Of a stretch of DNA of 64,000 bases, positions 43,919-55,651 are shown piece after piece. Numbering within the stretch: position 1 is the stretch's first letter; each line of letters begins with the position of its first letter. The position numbers were made by a program, and so were the translations under genes. Source of the stretch: Symsagittifera roscoffensis. Taxonomy: Eukaryota; Xenacoelomorpha; Acoela; Convolutidae. The notes under the pieces were generated by a model, which was not told where the DNA came from, ran no database searches, and was given only the letters and a program-made list of their open reading frames with translations. Location: the NCBI RefSeq assembly GCF_963678635.1, contig NC_087063.1:11880368-11944367 (forward strand), given 5' to 3'.

Positions 43919-44321
43919 ACATGTGAGTCTTCAATTTAGTTTTCTTGAGTGTGTTTTATGATTGTTATTTTGAGATAAGGAGAGTTTTAGGTTGATCCAT
44001 CTGAAATGGATCAAAGTTTCACTGTCTAATAAAAAGTAACTGTGCGGATGGTTCCGACCCTGTTTTTAACGGCGTTCGTGTATTTTGGGTATTTTGAGAC
44101 CTAAGTGTAGGGACGTTCTTATTTTCTAGAGTGGGGGGTATTTTGGTAGTGGCCTTCAAGCTGTAACGGGTTTTTAGTCTCATGTCGCAAGCGAACCGAA
44201 TTGACTCCGACCGTTTTGAGGTAGAAAAACACGAGAGATAATTTCCCTGACTCTTGAGCCAATGGTTATAGGGCCTATTCTTCTTAAGCCTCATATGTGA
44301 CCGAAGTAGGCGACTGTTACA

Positions 44322-45799
44322 TAGTGTTTTTATGGCGCTCCTGGGTGTTTTTACGACATCATGACTACGGAGTCGAACCCACTTGACGCAGCTCCGGGCT
44401 AAATGTCCATTCTAGAGTACCGCTAGTACGGTTCAGCGGTAACGTGTAAACCTTCCGGTTGTACCGTGATAGCTTTTTAAGAAAACTCGAGAAAACTTCC
44501 TGGGACGCTCTCCGAACGAGGCTTAGCTAACCGAGTAAAAGGAGGTAACTAGAGGGGACGAAAAAACAAGCAAAAGACAAAAAGCGAAACAAAAACCGAA
44601 AAAGAACGGAAAAAGGAACAAAAACTATAAAACAAAAAATGACAGTGACTTTGACACCAAATTAGTTGGATCAAACCTTTATATTAATTAAATAGTATAC
44701 CCATACTGTTTTTTTTATAAGACCGATCGTTTCGATCATTTCAGCAATCTGAAAAGGTACCCGAGTGTGGGGCGTTGTGAAGGGTTTTCAGATAGCTTGC
44801 AACTTAGCTGGACCATTAGGAGAATTGACTGGAACAGGTGACCAGTCGAGTGGGAAAGTGGTTCACAGGGACTGAGCTGGACCATTAGGAGACTTGACTG
44901 TAACAGGTGACCAGCCAAGTGGGAAAGTGGTGCTGATGATCAGGTGCAGGACGAGTCAAGGAAACAACCAGCACGGAATCAGAACAACAAGAGAGAACGG
45001 GGCGTTCTCAAGTTGGTCTAACGGGTATCGTTAAAATCCACATTACATTATAGGAAATAAGTGTAAAATTGGATGAGCGGAACCCCATTGTTTTGAGGAA
45101 GTTTTTACTCCAGCAGGCCTGGAAACAGGTCTACGGTTTCTCTCGAGAGGTTTAGCACCCGGCGCTTAAGGGAATTTTCGGCTAAAGAGGGGGGAGGTTA
45201 GAAGGGGGGCTGGTTAGGTTAGAGGTTGGTGGTTGTAAAGTGTAAAAGGGGGGACACATTAGAAAAACTAATTGATCGGCATCGTCGATTTAGTTACATT
45301 AGATTCTTACACGCGTCGGCTATAAGAAGCGGATATCCAAATTTAACATCGAATTCAGGTAGGTACCCTGGTCGGATCGGTAGGCGGGAACGGACATAGA
45401 CAGTTTTTGTGATACCCCATAAGATCGCTAGCAGGGGGAAGGAGAACGCGTGGCAATCAGGTACCAGAATTTTTTTTTGTTGTTGTTCAGATAAAGGGCT
45501 GACACAAGTCACCGTTGAATTTTAGGTGGGTACATTCTTTTTTTGCTTTTATCGATATTCATCTTTATTTTTATTTTTTTTCTCTCTGTTAAACTTTTGA
45601 CGCTTTTGAAGAAGAGAGTTTTAATCGGTTTTGGACAAACAAGTGATCACAAGACACCTAGAACAAGTTGGGTTTCAACTTGCGGCAAAAAATCAAACGG
45701 AAATAAATACAAGGGGATTGTGATTTTAACGTTTGGCAAGTAAGGTTGGGTTTTTTTTGGGAAAATTTTTACTAGAGCTCGAGTGGTGGTACGAGGTAC
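44322..45799 (+). other. Element 2 leader, first part
   Basis: Non-coding leader after the 5' LTR. A B-box-like GGGTTCGACTCC is found on the minus strand at about 44370-44381. A primer-binding site is not obvious; TGGCGCTCCTGGG at 44332 is the nearest TGG-initial sequence. Confidence 0.5.
44806..44933 (+). repeat. 69-bp direct repeat, two units
   Basis: Units starting AGCTGGACCATTAGGAGA at 44806 and 44875 share GGTGACCAG and GTGGGAAAGTGG, with a few substitutions. Confidence 0.85.
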
Positions 45800-45805
45800 A
45801 GTGGT

Positions 45806-46440
45806 TCAAGGCAGTCTTGGGGCAGGCAATCTTGGGACAGGCAGTCTTGGGACAGGCAGCCTTGGGACAGGCAGTCTTGGGACAGGCAGTCTTGGGACAG
45901 GCAGTTTTGGGACAAGCAGTCTTGGGACAGGTAATCTTGGGACAGGCAGTCTTGGGACAGGTAATCTTGGGACAGGCAGTCTTGGGACAGGCAGTCTTGG
46001 GACAGGCAGTCTTGGGACAGGCTGTCTTGGGACAGTACCAGAAATTCTTGGGACAGTACCAGAAAGTCTTGGGACAGCACCAGAAAGTCTTGGGACAGTA
46101 CCAGAAAGTCTTGGGACAGTACCAGAAAGTCTTGGGACAGCACCAGAAAAACTTGGGACAGTACCAGAAAGTCCTGGGACAGCACCAGAAAGTCTTGGAA
46201 CAGTACCAGAAAGTCTTGGGACGGTACCAGAAAGTCTTGGGACAGTACCAGAAAGTCTTGGGACAGCAGCAGAAAGTCTTGGGACAGTACCAGAAAGTCT
46301 TGGGACAGTACCAAAAGGTCTTGGAACAGTACCAGAAGGTCTTGGGACAGCACCAGAAAGTCTTGGGACAGTACCAGAAAGTGTTGGGATAGTACAAAGA
46401 AGTGGTGTGACGGTACTAAAGGGTCTTAAGACAGTTCGAC
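45806..46440 (+). repeat. Minisatellite with 15-bp then 21-bp units
   Basis: From about 45806 to 46025, 15-bp units (CTTGGGACAGGCAGT) repeat about 14 times. From 46025 to 46440, 21-bp units (CTTGGGACAG plus TACCAGAAAGT) repeat about 20 times. Both share the core CTTGGGACAG. Unit lengths divisible by three keep several frames open on both strands, e.g. a plus-strand peptide repeat of SLGTG then VPESLGT. I treat these as by-products, although a translated leader peptide cannot be excluded. Confidence 0.92.
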
Positions 46441-46786
46441 ATAACTAAATCAAAAGCAATAGGACAAGTCGGAACGTTAAATCGTGATAGATCAGATTCT
46501 GTTGGGATCACGAATTAGTAAAATTTTAAAAAATCTTAAAGGGAATAGGAACGTTGTTTTTCTTTATTATTATATTTATCATACAAATTTTTTTTTATTT
46601 TTTGAATAGGATTTTGTAAATAGTAATATTGTAAATAGAAATAACTGTAAATAAAAATCATGAGACGGAGCAGGATACCGATAGCTGAAAAAAAAAGCTA
46701 CGGAGTCAAAGACAAAATGTAACTCGTCGCAACGAAAAGTGACATCAGTTGGCCCAAGAATAACAAGAAAGAACTTTTCAGTGAGC
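46441..46786 (+). other. Element 2 leader, last part
   Basis: AT-rich stretch with 'gtaaataga' repeats (46615-46660) leading to the gag start. No ORF. Confidence 0.45.
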
Positions 46787-47996
46787 ATGGTCAACACAAG
46801 AAAATCAAAAGAGAAGACGAAAGAGAGCGCGGAAGGGAAACAAACGGAACCCGCCATCGAGATTGACCTAGAAACACCAGACCAGACCAGTTGATGAGGT
46901 GGAGAAGAAAACGACGGAGTCGACACCGATGCCGAATGCAGAGGAACAAAATCAAAAGTCGATGGAATTCTCGCCGATAGACACTGTGGAAGACACAACG
47001 GGCAACACGCCAGAAACAGTAAAGGACGAGTCTCAAGTGAAGAGAACATCATTTACAGAAAAGATAGCAATGATGGTCGGGATGAAATCAAGAGACATAG
47101 TGACGGAAGAACCGAAAGCCGAGAAGGGCGAAACATTTGGAACAGTTTCCACGATAACGACAGAGGCCAACCATGCCGACGACCAGGTTAAACAGAGGGC
47201 AGCAGCCAACAATACGGCAAAAGCTGACCATGAAACAACAACTTCTCTTGAGCTGGGCGATTTGATGGCAAAGCTAGACCAGATAGACAAGAGACTAAAG
47301 CACAGCAAGGAGGATAGGGAGGTGATAAAGAAAGAATTAAGATACAACAAACACGAGTACCTGGACAACTATTTCAATCTGGCGAGGGCGACAGAAGAAA
47401 AGCTTCAGCAGATGTCAGACAAGGTAGAGGCCACTGATGGAGAGCGAGATAAGAACATTAAAAAAGGCATGCAAGAGATGAAGCAACGGTATGACGCTGT
47501 GAACAGCCAGTTAGGGAGTCTAGAAACGAGAATGGATACAATGAGTAGAGACCAGGCTGAGAGTTCATGTGCAATACAGGCAAAACTAGATGCCATCTTG
47601 AGAAACTCGACATCACAAGATAGGTCGGCAACGGATCGGACGCAAAGTAACAGAGTTGATTTCGTGGAACCACCACGAAACAAACGGCAGTCAACACCGT
47701 TACCATTACCCCGGGATGCAGCGAGCACAGCACCGGGGGGGGGGGGGACAGAGACAATTATGAAAAGTGGAACCGCAAATACGACGAGTGGTCCAGGTGA
47801 TTCCACGACCTACAAAAAGGCGGGACCTGATGCCATGGCATGGGCCAGCACCTGGGAAATGATGAATAGAACATTGGAAGCGTTCGCCACGAGAAACACT
47901 GAATCGAGTGAGAGAGGAGGTGGAAAATCCAGGAAAACCTTCAAGAAGCCTAAGAATTTAAGCACGACTCAGACGGATGCATCGATACCTGGGTAG
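46787..47996 (+). pseudogene. Element 2 gag, N-terminal coiled-coil part
   Basis: An ATG at 46787 (MVNTRKSKEKTKES) opens the frame, but a frameshift near 46890 moves coding to the frame running from 46899 to 47996. That part has a long charged helix (about residues 70-200, e.g. LMAKLDQIDKRLKHSKEDRE), then a Pro/Gly-rich linker. It probably forms the matrix-like or assembly region of gag. A G-run (47739-47749) may be a slippage site. Confidence 0.65.
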
Positions 47997-48001
47997 AAGT
48001 C

Positions 48002-48620
48002 ATGAGATTACATTTGGAACAGGACAACTTAAACGACGAGAGACAAGTCTGCACAGCGATACTCAGTAACTTAGAAGGCAACGGCATTGAAATGCGTAGT
48101 TGCAAAGAAGGAAGAGGAACGCGATACAACGGACAAGATCTTCGAGATATTGTTGAATCGATTCGGGTCAGGCATGAAGGGTCACCAAGCGATGATGAGA
48201 TTCGAGAAAAGGAGGCAAAGGGACGATGAATCAATTGATCGGTTCCTAGATGATCTCGAGAGCTTGAGACGAAGGAGTGATCCTGAAGAAACAACAAACA
48301 GAAGGAACTTTAGCATTGCCTCGAAGTTCATCGATGGGGTGAAAAGCGACGACTTGAGAACAATGTTAGCAACGTACTATACACTGTCGAAAGATAGTGC
48401 ACCGACTCCAGAAGAAATGAGACAGAAGTCAAGAGAGTACATGCTAATGAAACCCAAGAAGTACTCATATTCAGATAACAGGAATATGCAGGGGGGAGTC
48501 AACCACAAAGGTCGTCATGGTACAAATCGAGAGATAACATGGACAAACGTAGATCATGCGCAAACTGCGGGTCAGCTGACCATCACGTGGCGGATTGCTC
48601 AACATACAAACAGGGCATGA
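48002..48620 (+). pseudogene. Element 2 gag, capsid part, frameshifted
   Basis: LEQDNLNDERQVCTAILSNL starts in one frame (48002) and passes into another near 48085 (ILLNRFGSGMKGHQAMMRFE, then SIDRFLDDLESLRRRSDPEE), then 'FIDGVKSDDLRTML'. This is the pattern of Ty3/gypsy capsids (W..F...F..RKQ...SV..F...L..L). It would build the particle shell. Confidence 0.7.
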
Positions 48621-48753
48621 AGAGTCTGGGATATGCACCCGATGAGGAAGATGTGAGCCAGATGGAGGAACACAAGTTTATAGTGGCTTGATCATCAAGA
48701 TAGGAGCGAGATGTTTCTTCTGCAATCAAGAGCGGCACTTTAAGATGGACTGT
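48558..48753 (+). pseudogene. Element 2 nucleocapsid zinc knuckles
   Basis: Two canonical C-x2-C-x4-H-x4-C knuckles lie at 48558-48599 (CANCGSADHHVADC) and 48712-48753 (CFFCNQERHFKMDC). They are in different frames, so at least one frameshift separates them. Nucleocapsid knuckles bind the element RNA. Confidence 0.85.
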
Positions 48754-49590
48754 CCTTTGTTTTGGGAGGCAGTGAAGAACCAGAGTCACCCCAAGCACAA
48801 GTTGGCGTTAGCGGCGGTGCAGAACCAGAAAAACAGACAAGCCGAGTATGAAACAAGACATTCGGAAGCACCGAGTGCGGAACTGCCAACGAAGACGGTG
48901 AAAGCCGTAACGCAAGTCAACAGTGCAATAGAAGCCACGGCCAGAAATGCCCTAGACATAAATTATGAGAAAGCGGCAGCAGAGGCTATCAACAAAGTCA
49001 AACAGGACTTAGCGACGAAGGAAATAGAGCAAAGATTGAAACAGGAGATCGAAAAGCAGAAGTTAAATGAGACGTCAGGTTGGTCGGTGCCGGTGCCAGA
49101 AGCCGTAGCAGGGTCGAAAAAGAGTGGAAATTGCAACACTCTGAAAATGGTGACGGGAAAGCCATTTGGCATAACAAAGATTGGGGCCAGAATATTGTCA
49201 ATAATCACTGTGGGCGGCCATGAAGTAACGAGGAACTTGAACGAACCAAGCGATCAGACTATAATGCACATTGACGTGTACGCAGATTATTTGAGCGCGA
49301 TAAGCCCACTGACGACGTCTAGAGCCTTGAGGGCGCTACTCACGAGAGGTGGCAGCAAGTCAGTCCGTGTTGAAAACAGATATACAGAAGCTTATGGTCC
49401 GCATGAGGTGATGCTAAATATAGATGGGATAAACATCTATACGAAAACCATGATAACATGTGATGAAGACCTATTTGGGCAGATCTACGTGGGCAAAGAA
49501 GAACTAAAGGTGAGATCGATTGGACACTGCGCCATGCTGGAAGAAGATGCACATCGGGACGGAAGCGGACGTGTCAGCACACGTACTTGA
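48688..49590 (+). pseudogene. Element 2 pol N-terminal region before the protease
   Basis: This 300-codon frame starts with the second zinc knuckle. It continues through a helical Lys/Glu-rich linker to a folded-looking segment (TLKMVTGKPFGITKIGARIL, then MHIDVYADYLSAI and YGPHEVMLNIDGINIYTKTM). I do not recognise this domain. It lies between nucleocapsid and protease and may be an extended pro-protease region. Confidence 0.6.
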
Positions 49591-50598
49591 CATAAGTGGC
49601 ATGAAAACTCAGTTACGTGGGTTACTTGATACGGGAGCAGTTTTGAGTGTTATACCAATCAAAACTTGGGAACGAATGGGTTTTGACAAAGAAGACTCGA
49701 TAGACTCAAGAATACGGCTATCAGCTGCGAACAAAGGGGCGCTGCGGGTACTAGGCAGAACACCAATAATAGCCCTAAATATAGGGAACGCAATCTGTGG
49801 ATGAGCTTTCTAGTGGTGGAAAACCTAGACGAGTCTGACCAATTCATTTTAGGCAGAGACTTCATCAGGAACTTCGACGTAACGATTGATCTAAACAATG
49901 CCATGTTCCGGATTCAAAACCCGGATAGGAAGTACGTAATTAAACCGGTAAATCTGATAATGGCAAATGAGAATAAAGTGCCTTTGTTCTTGAGTAGAAG
50001 GGTAAAGCTGAAAGCGAACGAAGCGGCAATTGTAGGCTTACGGATAAAAAATTTCAATGAGTTAAGTGATAGTAAGCAAGTATGCATAGTTCCCAATCCA
50101 GACAGTCAAAGTGCTGCTGTTTTAGGAAGATCCTTCTCGATAACCAAGAGCGGTCTTTGCGTCAGTGTCTTGTTGAATACTCTTGACATACCCATAACAA
50201 TCCAGAGGGGAAGGAAGTTGGGATATACCTTACCCGTGAAAACTCGATATGAAATGACTGAAAATGTAAAGGAGAATGAAGTAATGGAATGTCCCAATCA
50301 CATGGACAAGATTTGTATCTTGAGACGATTGAATGAAATAAAAAGTTCATCAGGTCTTGTAAAATCACTTAAGTCAGAGACAGACGATGGACTATCGAGT
50401 TGTTCAAATTTCCCAGAAAGACCAACATTAGAGGAAATGGAAATGGATAAACCAGTTTTACCTGAAATAGAGCATTTAAGGGGTAAGGTAAGGGATGAAC
50501 AACTCGAGGCCATCAAGGACGTACTAGACTGGAACGAGGAAGTTTTTTCAGACATAAAGCAGACATTGGATGTTGCAATTTTGTTGAACATGAAATAG
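49520..50598 (+). pseudogene. Element 2 protease and linker
   Basis: The active site is RGLLDTGAVLSVIPIKTWE (Asp37-Thr-Gly in the first frame). The C-terminal block FLVVENLDESDQFILGRDF follows in a second frame from 49801. The change of frame at 49801-49804 follows a TGA. A linker of about 200 residues leads to RT. Retropepsin would cleave the gag-pol precursor. Confidence 0.8.
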
Positions 50599-50609
50599 AG
50601 CTTGAGGAG

Positions 50610-51392
50610 TTGGCGGTATCGCACAGGGAGGGGGTGACCCCACACAAATCGGATGCGTGTAGAAAAGAGATAGAGAAACTACTAGAGTATGACATGATAG
50701 AACCATCCAAATCACCGTGGGCGTGTGGAGTAGTGATGGCCAAAAAGAAAGGCGACCAATTGAGGTTTTGTTGTGACTTTCGGTACCTGAACTCCGTCAC
50801 GGTGAAGGATGCCCATCCCATACCTAGGATTGATGAGAGCCTCTCGAAGTTAGGCGATGCAAAATTTTTTACGACTCTTGATTTAGGTTCAGCCTTTTGG
50901 CAAGTCCCGTTGAGGAAGCAGGGCAGGGACAAAACAAGATTCGCCTGCGAGTTGGGGCTGTTTCAATGGAAGCGGATGCCGTTTGGTCTTTGCAATGCCA
51001 CGGCTACATTTCAACGGTTGATGGCACATGCATTGATAGGTGTGACAAAGAAGTATGGCAATCTGGTAATGTGCTACGTGGATGACGTGGTAATAGCGAC
51101 GCCTACACTGGAAGATCACATCTAGCGACTGAACGAGGTGTTTGCATGCATGAAGAGGTCGGGGCTAAAGTGCAAACCATCAAAGTGCGAAATACTCAAG
51201 GACTCAATAAAATACTTGGGGAGGATGGTGGACAGGCACGGCATCAGACCAGATCCAGATGCAGTTGAAGCAGTGCTAACTTGGAAATCGCCAATAACGG
51301 AACACCAATTGATGAGCTTCCTGGGTTTTGCGAACTATTACAGGGAATTCATCAAGGGTTATGCGGATAAATATACCCGATGCAACAATTAA
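50610..51392 (+). pseudogene. Element 2 reverse transcriptase
   Basis: IEKLLEYDMIEPSKSPWACG, LRFCCDFRYLN, the first catalytic Asp at residue 91 (FFTTLDLGSAFWQV), MPFGLCNATATFQRLM and YVDD at 156-159 give a textbook Ty3-type RT. A TAG at 51123-51125 stops the frame. The thumb (KCEILKDSIKYLGRMVDRHG) follows in the same frame. Confidence 0.88.
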
Positions 51393-51980
51393 TGAGACAC
51401 AAGGGCAAGAAGTTCACGTGGAACAACGCAGCTGAAGAATCATTCCAGTGAATAAAGAAAGAGTTGTGCGAGGCACCAATGTTAGGGATGCCAACGGAGA
51501 AAGGGATGTACGTGCTGGATACGGATGCGTCGGTAGTCGCGATTTCTGGAATTCTCCATCAAGAACATGAATGGAACGGGGGGACAGTCTTGAGACCAAT
51601 AGCATACGGGAGCAAAGTCTTGAGTGATACGGAAATGAAGTACGGGGCGCCGAAAGCGGAGATGTTCGCGGTGGTTACCTTTGTCGAGAAATATAGAGCA
51701 TACCTAGGCAGTGAGCCATTCAAGCGGCGAGTCGACAACAGGGCACTCAGCTGGCTGAAGACGTACCCAATGGACCAGAGCTACATTGGGAGGTGGATAG
51801 TTTGCCTGGACGGGTAAAACATGATAATTGAGCACAGAACAAGGGACAAACATCAAAATGCCGATAGCTTGAGTAAGAAGACGGAGTTCTACGAGAGACA
51901 GGAACAGAGGAAGGCGAATAGGCCAGAAATAAAAGAGGGCTTCTCCTTCATAGATAAAGAAACGTATGATGGTCTTCCAC
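51393..51980 (+). pseudogene. Element 2 RNase H
   Basis: KKELCEAPMLGMP leads to YVLDTDASVVAISGILHQE, KYGAPKAEMFAVVTFVEKYR and RVDNRALSWLK, which carry the catalytic acids. HQNADSLSKKTEFYERQEQ is the usual end. Stops at 51450 (TGA) and 51818 (TAA) break it. In a normal Ty3 element the integrase would begin right after this point; none is seen. Confidence 0.83.
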
Positions 51981-51987
51981 TCACAAG

Positions 51988-53160
51988 ATGGCTAGACAAG
52001 TCAGGCAAACCGATACAAGATCACCCCGAATTACCACAAGAGCCTCCAGAGAAAACAATCTTGAAGAAGACCCGAGGGACGCCGATGGAAATAATGCTTT
52101 AGTCAAAAATTACAACATGACTGCCGACCAACATGCGATGGAGATGAACGAGAAAGTACGAGTCCGGAACGGGATAATCAAACAGATACATCAAAGGAGC
52201 GTTCTCCCCATCAGGCTGTTGGACTTAGCCGACCAGATGGAGCAGTCTTTCACAGAGGATGCGTCCTCAGATGGGATCCACTTCGATAGGCCTAGGGGCG
52301 TGGAGTGGTTGAATGATGTCTTCCAGAGACATATAAATGAATTGGAGGCAGATTTGCTTGAGACAGCCCGAGTCACATTCGGTCCACCCCCGAATCCTAC
52401 TTTCCTTGCCACAAGACCCCTGTCCAGTCGCCTGGGAGCGGGAGTCGACTCAAGAGATAGCTCGAGAAGCAGCGGAACCAGATTACCAGGTTCCACGCCG
52501 ATGGAAGCTGAAGAAGCGGAGTCATCGACGCCCCAGATTTCAGTGGTATCCTCAGTGGTAGTGGTGGAGGATAAGAGAGTAGAGAAGACAGCGGAGGCAA
52601 GTAGGACGCAGTATTTGGAGAAGGTGAAGGATTTGGACTCAGAGGATCTGGAGTGGAGACAAGAGTTGGCAGAAGTCCTGGGGCTCAAGCATGTGTCACA
52701 CGAGGACTTGAGTCGACACCAGTGCGTAGACTGGTTGAAGGCCCATGAAGCACATTTCTCAAGAGCAAGAATGATGAAGACGGCTGACCTAACTGGGATT
52801 CCCACGAAATCAGTCATGGGAACGATAAATTATAGACCTCTCAAGTTTCTGGGGAGTCCGGGCCTCATAGTGGAGCCACCTAAACACAGGACAAGTATTG
52901 CCAGGATCAGATGGGCGACTCCTGCACAGTTGATGGTGGTGGACGAGCTACTGGATCCAAGGGAGATGGAATTGCCAGACGCCGCCTACGAGGGTGCGAA
53001 GTTGGCAGATGACCCGAGATATGGGAAACCCTGCGGCAGTGCTCAATTAGCCAAGACACTGGCGGTGAATGACAGAGCATATCCAGCGGCCGCGAGAGTG
53101 AACATTGTGACGGGATCGGACTTCGAACATCTCCAAGGTTATTTTGGCCGGAAACTCTAG
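51988..53160 (+). pseudogene. Accessory ORF A: SGNH-hydrolase-like C-terminal block, then unknown region
   Basis: The frame first carries RVRNGIIKQIHQRSVLPIRL, LDLADQMEQS and SSDGIHFDRPRGVEWLNDVF. DGIH followed by Gly and Trp fits the last block (DxxH) of SGNH/GDSL hydrolases, but the first half of such a domain is missing upstream. An acidic Ser-rich linker (about 52400-52560) follows, then an unrecognised region (DLEWRQELAEVLGLKHVSHE, FLGSPGLIVEPP). It ends with IVTGSDFEHLQGYFGRKL and a TAG. The next frame continues the same fold. The identification is inference from motifs only. Confidence 0.5.
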
Positions 53161-53735
53161 TGTACTCGCTGCCGGGTGCCGAATTGAACCAGATGTTGAC
53201 CTTGGTGGTGGCGATAAAATCGGAAATACCTTGCGAACCAGAGCTGCTGCTGTTCGCGGGAATGAATGATCACCTGCATGCGGCTGGGCTTCTAGAGCAG
53301 CTGAAAGGGGACGAACCCACGCCAAAGAAGATATGGGAGGCCATAGAGACGCTGTTTGCCGCGATGAATGAGATGCAGGAAAATGTCAGTTCGCGATTTG
53401 GATCCAAAACGAAGGTGGTATTCACGAAATCCCCCGGATACGCAAGCATGCCCCCTGCTCTGCAGTTTGTGTATGCTATTTTGATTCTGATAGCTGAAGG
53501 GAACGGATGGCGGATCCTGATGGCAGCTCCCAACCGAGAGCTAGAATATATGAACTTGAGATTACGGAAGTCGGAACTGGCGGCGGCGTGGGCGGATGTA
53601 TCCCATGCCTTGAGGGGATTATATGAATTAGCAGATATACTCATTGTGCTGGATGAGGTCTTCTTACTCGAGATTTCGAACTTCGCCAGGCAGCTGAAAC
53701 TCAGTCCGACAATAGGGATGACAAACCGGCAATAA
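53160..53735 (+). pseudogene. Accessory ORF B: SGNH-hydrolase-like middle block
   Basis: VYSLPGAELNQM and then LLLFAGMNDHL give the Gly block and the GxND block of SGNH hydrolases. The segment GSD at the end of ORF A, about 50 residues earlier, occupies the place of the nucleophile GDS block but has the order changed. The rest (VVFTKSPGYASMPPALQFVY, 'LRKSELAAAWADVSHALRG') is unrecognised, and no DxxH follows. It may be an inactive relative. Confidence 0.5.
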
Positions 53736-53831
53736 GTCATCTGACAGGCAGCTTGTGGTTCCGATACATGGACGTGACCATCACGAGTTCCACGAGTAAA
53801 TCGAAAGGGACCAAGCAACGAAAAGAAGAAC

Positions 53832-54728
53832 GTGGCTGCGACCGAGAAACAACTGCAGTCGATGGTGTATCGACTAATGCAAGAGAGAGGTAGGTGGCCG
53901 TTTTTGACACCCAGACTCGAGAATGCTGATGACAAAACAAGGGAGGGTGCCCCAGCTCTCGTGAAGCAGATCTGGGAATTTCTCGAGGAACAATTGGAGA
54001 TAGCCGAGAGCAGGGAGATGACGGTGGCCAGATTTGTCACGGCAGCTAGTGAGGTCACCATTGGAGGATTCTGGCGGGAGCATGCAAAAGGTGAGCTGAA
54101 GACGAGGAGAGACCACGAGATAGTGGGATTCTTGAGTCCTTGTTGGGAGAAGAGGTACATGGCTGGAGTGTTTTGTGCAAAAGAGACCATTTTCGGGGCC
54201 TTCGTGCAAGAGCTCTTGAACATGCCCATAAGTCTCTTGTTAGCCCTGTACTTAGCCTAACCGAGATACTTCTTTAACATGGGACCAGCGTATATGTTCA
54301 GCCGGGGTGTGGAGACACTTCGGATTGATGGATATCTGGCGCTGGTGCTCCTGACTCATAGCGAATTGGTGTCATTCCATCGGCTGATGAAATATGGAGA
54401 GCCCTTGTCGATGGGAAAAACTCACTCAAGCATAGACACGTATTCATACAAGTGCGCGGCGGGGCTGAAGACGTTGCTGGTGGAAAATCTACTGATGCAG
54501 AACCGACACATGACCGGTGAAGAAAAGAACCCGAAGACTAGAGAGGAATGGAGGGAGGCGAATGGTGGCATCCCTCTACTGACGAATCTATGCATGGCGA
54601 TGAGGTCAGATCCGGTGGGAGTGATCAGGGGATCAGAGGAAGTTGTGACTTGTATCTACGACCCAGCGGTGACATACGCCTTTCCGGACCCTCTAGTGGC
54701 TGCATACCGCCATTCAGTAGTGCACTAG
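53832..54728 (+). pseudogene. Accessory ORF C, unrecognised
   Basis: One frame continues from 53832 through a single TAA (54258) to 54728. Segments such as ENADDKTREGAPALVKQIWE, FLSPCWEKRYMAGVFCAKE and 'ETLRIDGYLALVLLTHSELV' suggest a folded helical protein. I know no family with these features. The frame is the same as that of ORF B, with stops between them. Confidence 0.5.
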
Positions 54729-54759
54729 AGTTTAATAAGCGTGTTGGATGGGACGGCGC

Positions 54760-55512
54760 TGAACTGGTGTCAACAAGAGGTGCTCAGGGCGCGGATGATT
54801 AACACAGTGCTCTTCGGGAAGGTGAAGGATCCCGAGTTGGTAGTATTCAATTTCCGGGGGCAATTAGAGTGCAGGATTGGGGGGAAAACGTGAAGGCCCC
54901 ATAGAGACGTATCCCAAGTTCTGGAACCTGAATCCCCTGACGGCGAACGGACAAGAGATCTTGAGGATCCCCGTGTGGAAAAAGAGCTTTGAGTTGGTAA
55001 AAAAGGAGCTGGAGGCGACACTGGAGATGGAAGTCTTACCCGCGACCATTCCCGAGTTCCCAACAGCCAGGAGAATGACCCTGGGGATGAACAGCCCCCT
55101 AGTAGTGCCATCCCTATTCGCGAGAGCTACGGTGGAGAAACAGCAAGTGGAGTTCACCGATGGCTGGGATCCCTTGTTCATTGGATACACGGCGGCGGTT
55201 TATTTTCACACCTGCGATATCAAGATTAACTCGTGGACGACTCAAGCCAAGAAGATGAGAGGCTCAATGCCTCCAAAATTCGAGATGCGGGAAATCTTGA
55301 GAACGCTTGATCGGGCGAGCCTGGAGAGTGGATCACCGGTATGGGATGATGGCAGGATGATCGTGGAAGAGGGACACATTGTGCGGAAGGACGGAATGAA
55401 GTTTGCCACGAGGAAGTATCGAGCACCTTACGGATTGGAACAGGTGAAAATGAGGCAAGAAGGGAAAGAGCTGGATGCGGCAGGCTCGTTGTCTGTAGCC
55501 CTGACGGAGTAA
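54760..55512 (+). pseudogene. Accessory ORF D, unrecognised
   Basis: After a frameshift near 54750, coding-like sequence (MINTVLFGKVKDPELVVFNF) changes frame again near 54890 and continues as 'IETYPKFWNLNPLTANG' and DPLFIGYTAAVYFHTCDIK, then 'GSMPPKFEMREILRTLDRAS' to a TAA at 55510. No domain is recognised. The codon composition is more GC-rich than the surrounding genome, like the rest of element 2. Confidence 0.5.
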
Positions 55513-55651
55513 AAAAAGCAAGACCCCGCGACACCCTCACCCCTGGAGAAGAGAGTATGGAGGAAATGGAAGTGAGGAATACGCCTGAGCGGAAACCGGC
55601 AGAGATGGATTTCACCGCCCAGGAACTGCTGCGGGACTTGAGCGGAGACGA

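Larger units (their letters stand above)
41965..44321 (+). repeat. Element 2 5' LTR, split by a LINE
   Basis: It matches 60370-61263 along its length once 42462-43918 plus one target duplication is removed, leaving 895 bp against 894 bp. About 5% of positions differ by eye. It ends TGTTACA, and the internal region then begins TAGTGTTTTTATGG. Confidence 0.88.

Noticed and set aside
45726-46448. Four overlapping ORFs of about 190-220 codons on both strands
   Set aside because: All arise from 15- and 21-bp units divisible by three; only the minisatellite is reported, with a translated peptide left as a possibility.
53270-54229. 319-codon minus-strand ORF
   Set aside because: It is the antisense shadow of accessory ORFs B and C, whose plus-strand frames show protein-like composition and continuity with pol.
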